Below, piece by piece: positions 1-5,021 of a stretch of DNA of 5,021 bases. The position numbers and the translations under genes were made by a program. The notes under the pieces were generated by a model. That model did not search any database. It was not told where the DNA came from and was given only the letters and a program-made list of their open reading frames with translations. Within the stretch, counting starts at the first letter, position 1, and each line of letters begins with the position of its first letter. This stretch comes from Candidatus Aminicenantota bacterium (GTDB lineage: Bacteria; Acidobacteriota; Aminicenantia; JAMOAD01): contig JALXDT010000210.1 of assembly GCA_027070475.1 (NCBI GenBank), positions 1 through 5,021 on the forward strand. Reading direction: 5' to 3'.

Positions 1-13
1 ATATAGTTTCTCT

Positions 14-1144
14 CTAACTTTTATCAATTTTCCTCTCTTTTAAAATTTTCTCCACAAACAAAGAAAATTTTTCTCTAAAGTTTTCCTTCGAAAACTTTAG
101 AGCATTTTCTCTTATTAACACATTATTAAACCTTTTATTTAAGAATTTGTCAATAGCAGTGGAAATACTCGCCACTGTCTGCTCATTAAAGAACACTCCG
201 GTTTCCTCCTCTTTTACTGTTTCTATAGCTCCTCCCTTTCTGAAAGCTATAACCGGTGTTCCACAGGCTTGTGCTTCCACTGGAACAATACCAAAATCCT
301 CTTCCGTAGGAAACACAAGAGCCCTTGCTCCAGAATAGAGATTTTTCAAAGAGAGATCATCAACATATCCTAAAAACTCAATATTATTTTTTGCCATTTT
401 GCGAAGCTTTTTGTATTCAGGGCCTCCACCTACGATTTTCAAAGGAAAACCAAGATGGTTAAAAGCTTCAATTACAATATCTACTTTTTTATAGGGTACC
501 ATAGCTGATACAACAAGAAAATAATCCTTTTCCCCTTTTCCATTATCACAGTTAAAAAAATCTGTGTCAACAGGAGGATAGATTAATTCAGAATCCCTAT
601 TGTAATATCTTTTAATTCTTTTTCTTACATTATTGCTATTTGCAATAAAAAAATCTACTCTTTCGGATGAGATTTGATCCCACACTCTCAAATAATTGGT
701 TATATAACTATAAAATACCTTTTTTATACCTTTCTTATGACCAAAATAAGAATGGAAATGATTCCATATATATCTCATTGGGGTATGGCAATAACTTATA
801 TGAAGAGATTCAGGAGGAGGAATAATTCCCTTTGCTACAGCATGGGTTGAGCTTATTATTAAATTAAACTCCCTCAGATCAAAATATTCTATAGCTGCAG
901 GAAAAAGAGGAAGATAGTTTCTGTATTTTTTTAGACCGAAAGGTAAACTCTGAATAAAAGAAACATTGATTTTTTGTTTTTCAATTATTTCAGCCTGTGT
1001 CCCTTTTTTATGAACAAGAGTAAAAATCTCCAGTTTTTCAGGTTTAAAATTATGTTCTATAACATAAAGAATTTCCTCTAATACTTTCTCTCCTCCTCTT
1101 CTTCCAACAAGCCAATCGTGAATGATTGCTATTTTAAGATTCAT
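14..1144 (-). CDS. Family-4 glycosyltransferase, WbaZ-like (probable mannosyltransferase)
   Basis: A 376-residue cytoplasmic or membrane-associated glycosyltransferase of the GT-B fold. It probably moves a sugar from a nucleotide donor onto a lipid-linked glycan for O-antigen, capsule or exopolysaccharide. The N-terminus (residues 5-23) has the IIHDWL...GGEKVLE signature, and YCHTPMRYIW lies at 118-127; both are typical of the WbaZ-type GT4 branch. The donor-binding half begins near VSAMVPYKK (212-220). It contains the GGGPE loop (239-243) and an E-x7-E motif at E282 and E290 within EDFGIVPVEAQACGTPV. Length is normal for the family and no truncation is seen. The start ATG overlaps the dipeptidase stop by 4 bases and has no good Shine-Dalgarno, so translation is probably coupled. 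WbaZ is a mannosyltransferase, but donor and acceptor here are not proven. The family call is firm; the substrate is inference. Confidence 0.9.
   Translation of the reverse strand: MNLKIAIIHDWLVGRRGGEKVLEEILYVIEHNFKPEKLEIFTLVHKKGTQAEIIEKQKINVSFIQSLPFGLKKYRNYLPLFPAAIEYFDLREFNLIISSTHAVAKGIIPPPESLHISYCHTPMRYIWNHFHSYFGHKKGIKKVFYSYITNYLRVWDQISSERVDFFIANSNNVRKRIKRYYNRDSELIYPPVDTDFFNCDNGKGEKDYFLVVSAMVPYKKVDIVIEAFNHLGFPLKIVGGGPEYKKLRKMAKNNIEFLGYVDDLSLKNLYSGARALVFPTEEDFGIVPVEAQACGTPVIAFRKGGAIETVKEEETGVFFNEQTVASISTAIDKFLNKRFNNVLIRENALKFSKENFREKFSLFVEKILKERKIDKS
1141..1144 (-). other. ATGA stop/start overlap of dipeptidase and glycosyltransferase
   Basis: The glycosyltransferase ATG (1144-1142) and the dipeptidase TGA (1143-1141) share bases. 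The sequence just upstream has only a purine-rich stretch (AAAAGAAAAAGA) and no GGAGG, unlike the other four genes. The arrangement is typical of translational coupling by terminating ribosomes. Confidence 0.8.
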
Positions 1145-2355
1145 AAATTAATAGTCTTTTTCTTTTCCACTTCTTTATATAATCTTAGAAAATTTAGGCC
1201 AAGGATCTTCTTTATCTCGATATCTGTAAAACCAGCTTTAATCATCTCAACTACAAGATCAGGCAAATGAGTAACATCACTTAATCCCCGTGGGGCAGAA
1301 TTTCCAATTCCTTCAAAATCAGAACCAATTCCTACATGATCAATTCCTACCAATTCCTTAATATATTTAATATGTTTTACAACTATCTTCAAATCAGGCT
1401 TTGCGTTTTGATACTCTTTTTTCTGAGCTTTTTTTATTTCTTCCAATTTTGTTTCATATTCTTTTCCTTTTTTAGGATATCTTTCTTCAAGTTTTTTTAT
1501 TAATTGCTTATATTTTTTAGCAATCTCCTTATATCTTTTTATAAGAGTGCCGTCTAAGTAAAAGGAGGCAAAATTTACATCTATAAGCCCACCTTTTGAA
1601 GCTATTGCTTTGATGAGTTTATCCGATAGATTTCTCGGGTGCTCTGTAAGTGCTCTTGCACAGGAGTGAGAGGCTATTATTGGAGCTGTTGAAATAGATA
1701 ATATATCTTCCACTGCTTTATCAGAAAGGTGGGATACATCAACAATCATTCCTACTTTATTCATTCTTCTGATAATTTCTTTTCCCAGAGGGCTCAGGCC
1801 AGACCATTTTTCTTTTCCTGTAGAGGAATCGCTTAAGTAATTGGATGACATATGTGTTAAAGAAGCCATTCTGATTCCCATCTTATAAAATATGTCAACA
1901 TACTCAACAGAGTGAAAGACAGAGGCATTTTCTAAGCTAAAGGTAATCGCAATCTTACCGTTTTTTACGATTCTTTCAATATCATCACTTGAATATGCTA
2001 TTTCCGCAAGCTTCTCATTTTTATATATTTCCTTTAAAGTTGCTGCCATTACTTTAAGCGCGTAAACTTCAGGATCTTTATTATCAAGTTTGTTTGATAT
2101 CCAGATAGCAAAAACAGGAGAGTTTAATCCGCCTTCAAGCATTCTGGGAAAGTCTATTTGACCTTTTTCCCTTCTTATTGTTATGTTTTCTCCTTTATAA
2201 ATAGTAGTAGGTGTGTCCTCATGGGTATCAGCGACAATACTGGATCTAATGAGCTTTATTGCTCTGATCCTTAAATCAGGTGATTTTTTGGAAAGCAGCG
2301 GCAGAGATAGGAATAAAATAGTAATAATAGCAATTACAAGTACTTTTTTTCTCAT
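1141..2355 (-). CDS. Exported membrane-dipeptidase-type peptidase (family M19)
   Basis: A 404-residue zinc peptidase of the renal dipeptidase family, which hydrolyses dipeptides, some with D-residues. The N-terminus (RKK, then hydrophobic residues 5-21) is a signal peptide or uncleaved anchor with no lipobox cysteine, so the enzyme should act outside the cytoplasmic membrane. Expected metal ligands are all present: H45 and D47 (ADTHED), E142 (SLENAS), H209 (DVSHLS), H230 (ASHSCARAL) and D346 (GIGSDFEGI). R241 in EHPRNLSD matches the substrate-binding arginine. A charged, lysine/glutamate-rich helical insert spans about 270-322. The start at 2355 is chosen because GGAGG lies 4 bases upstream and the signal peptide begins there. 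A longer reading to a TTG at 2409 would use the promoter -35 box as its start codon. It has its own promoter in the 76-base gap and overlaps the glycosyltransferase start. The physiological substrate is unknown; peptidoglycan-derived or nutritional dipeptides are possible. Confidence 0.93.
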   Translation of the reverse strand: MRKKVLVIAIITILFLSLPLLSKKSPDLRIRAIKLIRSSIVADTHEDTPTTIYKGENITIRREKGQIDFPRMLEGGLNSPVFAIWISNKLDNKDPEVYALKVMAATLKEIYKNEKLAEIAYSSDDIERIVKNGKIAITFSLENASVFHSVEYVDIFYKMGIRMASLTHMSSNYLSDSSTGKEKWSGLSPLGKEIIRRMNKVGMIVDVSHLSDKAVEDILSISTAPIIASHSCARALTEHPRNLSDKLIKAIASKGGLIDVNFASFYLDGTLIKRYKEIAKKYKQLIKKLEERYPKKGKEYETKLEEIKKAQKKEYQNAKPDLKIVVKHIKYIKELVGIDHVGIGSDFEGIGNSAPRGLSDVTHLPDLVVEMIKAGFTDIEIKKILGLNFLRLYKEVEKKKTINL

Positions 2356-2359
2356 AAAT

Positions 2360-2364
2360 CCTCC
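2360..2364 (-). promoter_or_regulatory. Shine-Dalgarno site fixing the dipeptidase start
   Basis: GGAGG (2364-2360, within AAAAGGAGGA) stands 4 bases before the ATG at 2355-2353. It decides for this ATG over the in-frame TTG at 2409, whose 18 extra codons would precede the signal peptide and run through the promoter. The same GGAGG pattern occurs before the membrane protein, pentapeptide-repeat and alcohol dehydrogenase genes. Confidence 0.85.
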
Positions 2365-2380
2365 TTTTACATAAAAAGAT

Positions 2381-2409
2381 ATGATAATTTTTATTAACTT
2401 TATAGTCAA
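2381..2409 (-). promoter_or_regulatory. Internal promoter for dipeptidase and glycosyltransferase
   Basis: On the minus strand TTGACT (2409-2404) is followed after 17 bases by TATCAT (2386-2381), each one mismatch from the sigma70 consensus. Transcription would start near 2374 and give a leader of about 20 bases containing the GGAGG at 2364-2360 before the ATG at 2355. It lies in the 76-base gap after the membrane protein gene. The dipeptidase and glycosyltransferase could therefore be expressed separately from the two upstream genes, although read-through is not excluded. Confidence 0.72.
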
Positions 2410-2431
2410 GGAGAAAAAATAGTTAAACCTC

Positions 2432-3256
2432 CTATTTAGAAAGTTTGTCCAATTTATCAGGGATTAAAAGGATGGACTTTATAATATCTATAATCAAGAA
2501 ATTTAACACAAAAAATAAGTAGGCAATAAAAGGAAGAAGTCCCATTACCACTAACTTGCTCATATCACCAAAAACTTTTGCCCAGCTGATAAAAATTTCA
2601 TATCCTTTTCCGAACATACCTGTTGAATGAACAATTAACATTATTAATAAGTATATAATTCCAACTCCGTAAATAAAAGGAATAAGTTTAAGATAGAGTT
2701 TTATAAAAAAACCCAAAATACCAATTGCCTCTTCTCCTGCAGAATTCTTTTTTACGCTTTTCACAGAGATCAATGAAGGGTTAAAAGATATTAGAGATAT
2801 TAAAGAAAAAACTATGAAGATCCCTATTCCCTGGACAAATGGTAAAAATTTGGGGATTTTTATTGCCAGATAAAGATCTACAAAGAGATAGACTATACCA
2901 ATAATCAGTGCAAAAATACCGATGGCTTCAGTAAATCCGGAGGAAGTCATATATGTTTCATTATTTTTTATTAAATCTTCATTAATATTATTAAATTTAG
3001 ACGAAATAAATTGAATAATTATAAAAGCCATAGCAAAGCCTACACCATAAATAAAGCTTTTAAATGATTCCATTCGTATTGATGCAATCAATCCAATTAT
3101 GATAACCAAGACAGAGGCGAGATACAAACCATAATCACCTAAAATAATCAACCATTCTTTTAGGGTTTCAAAAAGTTTTAATGATAGTATCTTTTTTACA
3201 CTCTCAAGAAGATTACCGATAAACCCTTCCAGTAAAAAATTTTTACTACTTCCCAT
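2432..3256 (-). CDS. Multi-pass membrane protein of unknown function with internal repeats
   Basis: I do not recognise this 274-residue protein. It is strongly hydrophobic with roughly six to eight membrane segments, approximately at 38-59, 66-86, 110-133, 138-158, 177-209 (possibly two) and 235-262. An amphipathic N-terminal stretch (about 10-35) precedes the first. Internal repetition is visible. FIYGVG at 68-73, FVQGIG at 140-145 and FIYGVG at 194-199 each start a hydrophobic segment, and EAIGI occurs at 110-114 and 176-180. A [FY]E....W....GD pattern occurs at 29-41 and again at 219-231. This suggests a protein built from repeated helical hairpins. The start has GGAGG 5 bases upstream. 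The gene lies 24 bases after the pentapeptide-repeat gene with no promoter between, so the two are probably co-transcribed. No transporter, channel or enzyme motif was found. Confidence 0.85.
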   Translation of the reverse strand: MGSSKNFLLEGFIGNLLESVKKILSLKLFETLKEWLIILGDYGLYLASVLVIIIGLIASIRMESFKSFIYGVGFAMAFIIIQFISSKFNNINEDLIKNNETYMTSSGFTEAIGIFALIIGIVYLFVDLYLAIKIPKFLPFVQGIGIFIVFSLISLISFNPSLISVKSVKKNSAGEEAIGILGFFIKLYLKLIPFIYGVGIIYLLIMLIVHSTGMFGKGYEIFISWAKVFGDMSKLVVMGLLPFIAYLFFVLNFLIIDIIKSILLIPDKLDKLSK

Positions 3257-3280
3257 TTTTTCCTCCTTATAAAAATAAAA

Positions 3281-3616
3281 TTATTTTTTTACTCTTATTC
3301 TTGTTCCATGTTCTACAGACAGTAAAATTTCTTCTGGAGAGATATCGGGGGGGAAGTAAACACCACTTATTCTTGCGTGATTAAAAGAAGAGCCCTCAAG
3401 AAGAGCTTCAGAGAGATCAACTCCTCTTAAATCTGCAAGTTTTAAATAGGAATTTTTAAGATTTGCTCTCTTTAAATTTGCCCCTCTGAGATCAAGTCCT
3501 CGCAAATTGCAGTTTTCAAGGTCAACTCTTCCATCAATTTTTTCAATCTCTCTGTTAAACTCTTCTATCTTTCCTTCCCTTAGAAGAATGTGAAATTTGT
3601 TTTTTCTTAACTCCAT
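3281..3616 (-). CDS. Small pentapeptide-repeat protein
   Basis: A complete 111-residue protein. Residues 31-90 form twelve consecutive pentapeptides following A(D/N)LXX, with central residues L33, L38, L43, L48, L53, L58, L63, L68, L73, F78, I83 and F88. In known pentapeptide-repeat proteins such stretches fold as a right-handed quadrilateral beta-helix with four pentapeptides per turn, which would give three turns here. A charged, probably helical N-terminal cap (about 7-27) precedes it. A C-terminal tail (89-109, with ISPEEILLSVEHGTRIR) follows and seems to be a conserved tail of some small proteins of this type, from memory. There is no signal peptide or membrane segment, so it is probably cytoplasmic. 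It is first in the leftward operon, under a promoter with a perfect TTGACA, and GGAGG lies 5 bases before the ATG. A run of seven C in the coding strand (3353-3347) encodes FPPD. Molecular function is unknown; a scaffold or binding role is only a guess. Confidence 0.92.
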   Translation of the reverse strand: MELRKNKFHILLREGKIEEFNREIEKIDGRVDLENCNLRGLDLRGANLKRANLKNSYLKLADLRGVDLSEALLEGSSFNHARISGVYFPPDISPEEILLSVEHGTRIRVKK

Positions 3617-3632
3617 TTTATCCTCCAGAAAA

Positions 3633-3661
3633 ATTTAACACAAAAAAAATAAAATTGTCAA
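3633..3661 (-). promoter_or_regulatory. Promoter of the pentapeptide-repeat operon
   Basis: A perfect minus-strand TTGACA (3661-3656) is followed after exactly 17 bases by TTAAAT (3638-3633), a 4/6 match to the -10 consensus. The spacer contains a run of eight T (3649-3642). A start near 3626 would leave a leader of only about 10 bases, with the GGAGG (3626-3622) almost at the 5' end of the message. Confidence 0.65.
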
Positions 3662-3671
3662 TAAAAAATCT

Positions 3672-3693
3672 TTTGTGGATTAATTAATACAAA
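3672..3693. promoter_or_regulatory. Candidate operator in the divergent promoter region
   Basis: The arms TTTGT (3672-3676) and ACAAA (3689-3693) are inverted around a perfect 10-base palindrome ATTAATTAAT (3679-3688). The two symmetries are offset by one base. The site overlaps the weak -35 of the alcohol dehydrogenase promoter and lies between the two divergent promoters. It resembles redox-regulator Rex sites (TTGT...ACAA) in its arms, but the arm spacing is two bases too long. AT-rich chance similarity is a real alternative. Confidence 0.25.
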
Positions 3694-3712
3694 TACAATG
3701 AAATGGTATAAT
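3684..3712 (+). promoter_or_regulatory. Extended -10 promoter of the alcohol dehydrogenase gene
   Basis: A perfect TATAAT (3707-3712) is preceded by TGG (3704-3706), giving the extended -10 form TGnTATAAT. A weak -35, TTAATA (3684-3689), lies 17 bases upstream. The predicted transcript starts near 3718-3720 and has a leader of about 18 bases containing AGGAGG (3727-3732) before the ATG at 3737. Confidence 0.75.
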
Positions 3713-3736
3713 AAAATATTATTGGTAGGAGGATAG

Positions 3737-4906
3737 ATGCTGGACTTTACTTTAAAATTACCGGAATATGTTTTTTTCGGAAAAAATTCTATGGAAAAAT
3801 TAAAGAAACAGATCGGAAAATTTGGAAGAAAAACTCTTATTGTAACAGGTAAAAGTAGCGCTATTAAATCAGGAGCTCTGGATGATATTATTACTATTTT
3901 AAAGGAAAAAGATATTAAATACAGGATTTTTGATGAAATAATGAGCAATCCTATTGATACGATAATAGATAAGGGGGGGATGATATCAAAAGAGATTGGT
4001 GCAAATTTTTTAATCACTATTGGCGGTGGGTCTGTAATGGATGCGGCTAAAGGAATTGCAGTGGTTCATTCTAATGGAGGGAAAATATGGGACTATATTT
4101 ATGATGGGAGAAGGAGTGCCAAAAAGATAAAAAAAGCTCTTCCTGTAATTGCAATCCCAACACTTGCAGCTTCAGGTTCAGAGTTAGATGGGGGAGCAGT
4201 AATAACAAATGAGAAGACAAAAGAAAAAATAGCTTTCGGCTCTTTTCATACAATTCCCAAAATAGCAGTCCTAAATCCCATATATACTTTTTCAACCCCA
4301 AAGGACTATACAGCATACGGAGCAGCCGACATAATAAGCCATTTAACTGAACCTTTTTTAGGGACAAGAGAGGAGAATTCGGGAATATCGGATCAATTAA
4401 TTTCATCACTTATAAGAATTGTAATGAAGAATTTACCGAAAGTACTTAAAAAACCTGAAGATTATAATTCTCGGGCTGAAATAATGCTTGCATCAAGTTT
4501 GGCTCTTTCTGGTATTCCATCCATTGGAACAAAGGGAACTTTTATAATGCACTATCTTGAACATCCTATATCAGGACATCTGAATATTCCCCATGGCAAA
4601 GGACTGGCGGCTATTTTTATACCCTATTTTAAAGCTATGAAAGAAATCAATAAAAAGAGACTGGAAAAATATTTTAAATTAATCTTTAATTCAGATATTG
4701 ACGAAGGAATTCAAAAGTTTGAAGTCTGGCTTAAGAATAACTTTCTCCCTTTGAATCTATCAGAAGATGGAGTCAATGAAAATAATATAAAAGTTTTTGC
4801 TGAAGACTGTATAAGAATAAGCTCTTCAGGGAAAGGTTATCTCGGAGAGTTTAGAGAGCTTGACAAAATCGGAATAATAGAGATTTATAGACAGTTAATT
4901 GGTTGA
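3737..4906 (+). CDS. Iron-containing alcohol dehydrogenase (butanol dehydrogenase/YqhD type)
   Basis: A 389-residue, full-length group III metal-dependent alcohol dehydrogenase that interconverts aldehydes or ketones and alcohols with a nicotinamide cofactor, in the cytoplasm. The N-terminal dinucleotide domain has LIVTGKSS (34-41) and the GGGSVMDAAK signature (96-105). The TLAASGSELDGGAVI block (142-156) resembles butanol dehydrogenase and YqhD. Metal ligands by alignment with FucO are D198 and H202 (DIISH), H272 (MHYLEH) and H286 (IPHGKG); the H272-H286 spacing of 14 equals that in FucO. G38 stands where NAD-specific FucO has an aspartate, so NADPH use is plausible but unproven. AGGAGG sits 4 bases before the ATG, behind an extended -10 promoter. 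It is divergent from the pentapeptide-repeat operon and has no co-transcribed neighbour in the window. A G7 run (3973-3979) encodes GG at 80-81. Substrate is unknown; fermentative alcohol formation or aldehyde detoxification are both possible. Confidence 0.94.
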   Translation: MLDFTLKLPEYVFFGKNSMEKLKKQIGKFGRKTLIVTGKSSAIKSGALDDIITILKEKDIKYRIFDEIMSNPIDTIIDKGGMISKEIGANFLITIGGGSVMDAAKGIAVVHSNGGKIWDYIYDGRRSAKKIKKALPVIAIPTLAASGSELDGGAVITNEKTKEKIAFGSFHTIPKIAVLNPIYTFSTPKDYTAYGAADIISHLTEPFLGTREENSGISDQLISSLIRIVMKNLPKVLKKPEDYNSRAEIMLASSLALSGIPSIGTKGTFIMHYLEHPISGHLNIPHGKGLAAIFIPYFKAMKEINKKRLEKYFKLIFNSDIDEGIQKFEVWLKNNFLPLNLSEDGVNENNIKVFAEDCIRISSSGKGYLGEFRELDKIGIIEIYRQLIG

Positions 4907-5021
4907 GATAAAACAGAAATAATATAAAAGTAAATACATAAAAAAATAAAAGGTTGAAAAATAATGATCAAACACAAAAAGTGAAAGATTTGAATCTTGG
5001 AAAAATTGTAAATTTATTAAA
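4907..5021. other. AT-rich tail with no recognised gene
   Basis: The 115 bases after the alcohol dehydrogenase stop contain no credible coding sequence or RNA gene. The only symmetry is AAGATT/AATCTT separated by two bases (4985-4998). It is too weak, and lacks a following T run on the plus strand, to call a terminator. The next gene, if any, lies beyond the window. Confidence 0.6.

Noticed and set aside
147..338. Plus-strand open reading frame of 63 codons
   Set aside because: It lies wholly inside the glycosyltransferase on the opposite strand, has no ribosome site, and its product has no recognisable motif.
2417..2437. Inverted repeat AAATAG/CTATTT just after the membrane protein stop, followed by T residues on the minus strand, as a terminator
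   Set aside because: The stem is six pairs with a single G-C pair and a nine-base loop, and the T residues partly belong to the stem. It is too weak to claim termination.
3658..4017. Minus-strand open reading frame of 119 codons
   Set aside because: It is antisense to the start of the alcohol dehydrogenase and runs through the divergent promoter region. Its hydrophobic product reflects the AT-rich antisense codons.
4071..4409. Minus-strand open reading frame of 112 codons
   Set aside because: It is antisense inside the alcohol dehydrogenase gene, is leucine-rich by composition, and has no ribosome site.
4899..4928. TTGGTT-18-TATAAA as a plus-strand promoter after the alcohol dehydrogenase
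   Set aside because: The -35 matches only three bases, no gene follows in the window, and such hits are expected by chance in AT-rich sequence.
4964..4984. Short plus-strand reading frame ATG ATC AAA CAC AAA AAG TGA
   Set aside because: Six codons with no ribosome site are not evidence of a gene.
4985..4998. AAGATT/AATCTT hairpin as an alcohol dehydrogenase terminator
   Set aside because: The loop is too small unless the stem shrinks to five mostly A-T pairs, and no T run follows on the plus strand.

Overview
The window is AT-rich (about one third G+C by eye) and reads as ordinary, densely packed bacterial DNA. There are five protein genes, strong GGAGG Shine-Dalgarno sites before four of them, and recognisable sigma70-type -35/-10 pairs. 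Homopolymer-rich AT sequence, an exported M19 dipeptidase and an iron-dependent alcohol dehydrogenase suggest a low-GC, probably anaerobic or fermentative bacterium. The phylum cannot be fixed from this sequence. No rRNA, tRNA, CRISPR array, insertion sequence or phage gene is visible.

The layout is two divergent transcription units around a 120-base intergenic region (3617-3736). Leftward on the minus strand lie, in order of transcription, a 111-residue pentapeptide-repeat protein (3616-3281), a multi-pass membrane protein of unknown function with internal repeats (3256-2432), an exported M19 membrane-dipeptidase-type peptidase (2355-1141) and a family-4 glycosyltransferase (1144-14). The first two genes are 24 bases apart and share one promoter. 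The dipeptidase follows a 76-base gap holding its own good promoter, and it overlaps the glycosyltransferase by 4 bases (ATGA). The operon may continue past the left edge, because only 13 bases remain after the glycosyltransferase stop. Rightward on the plus strand is one gene, an iron-containing alcohol dehydrogenase of the butanol-dehydrogenase/YqhD type (3737-4906), with an extended -10 promoter. The last 115 bases hold no gene or convincing terminator.

The leftward genes share a cell-envelope theme: a membrane protein, an exported peptidase that may trim small peptides, and a sugar transferase for surface polysaccharide. No single pathway is proven. The alcohol dehydrogenase is probably a separate redox-balancing function. 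No clearly novel system stands out. The least explained part is the pentapeptide-repeat plus repeat-built membrane protein pair. The most concrete corrections to a naive gene call are the dipeptidase start (2355, not 2409) and the promoter hidden in the false extension.
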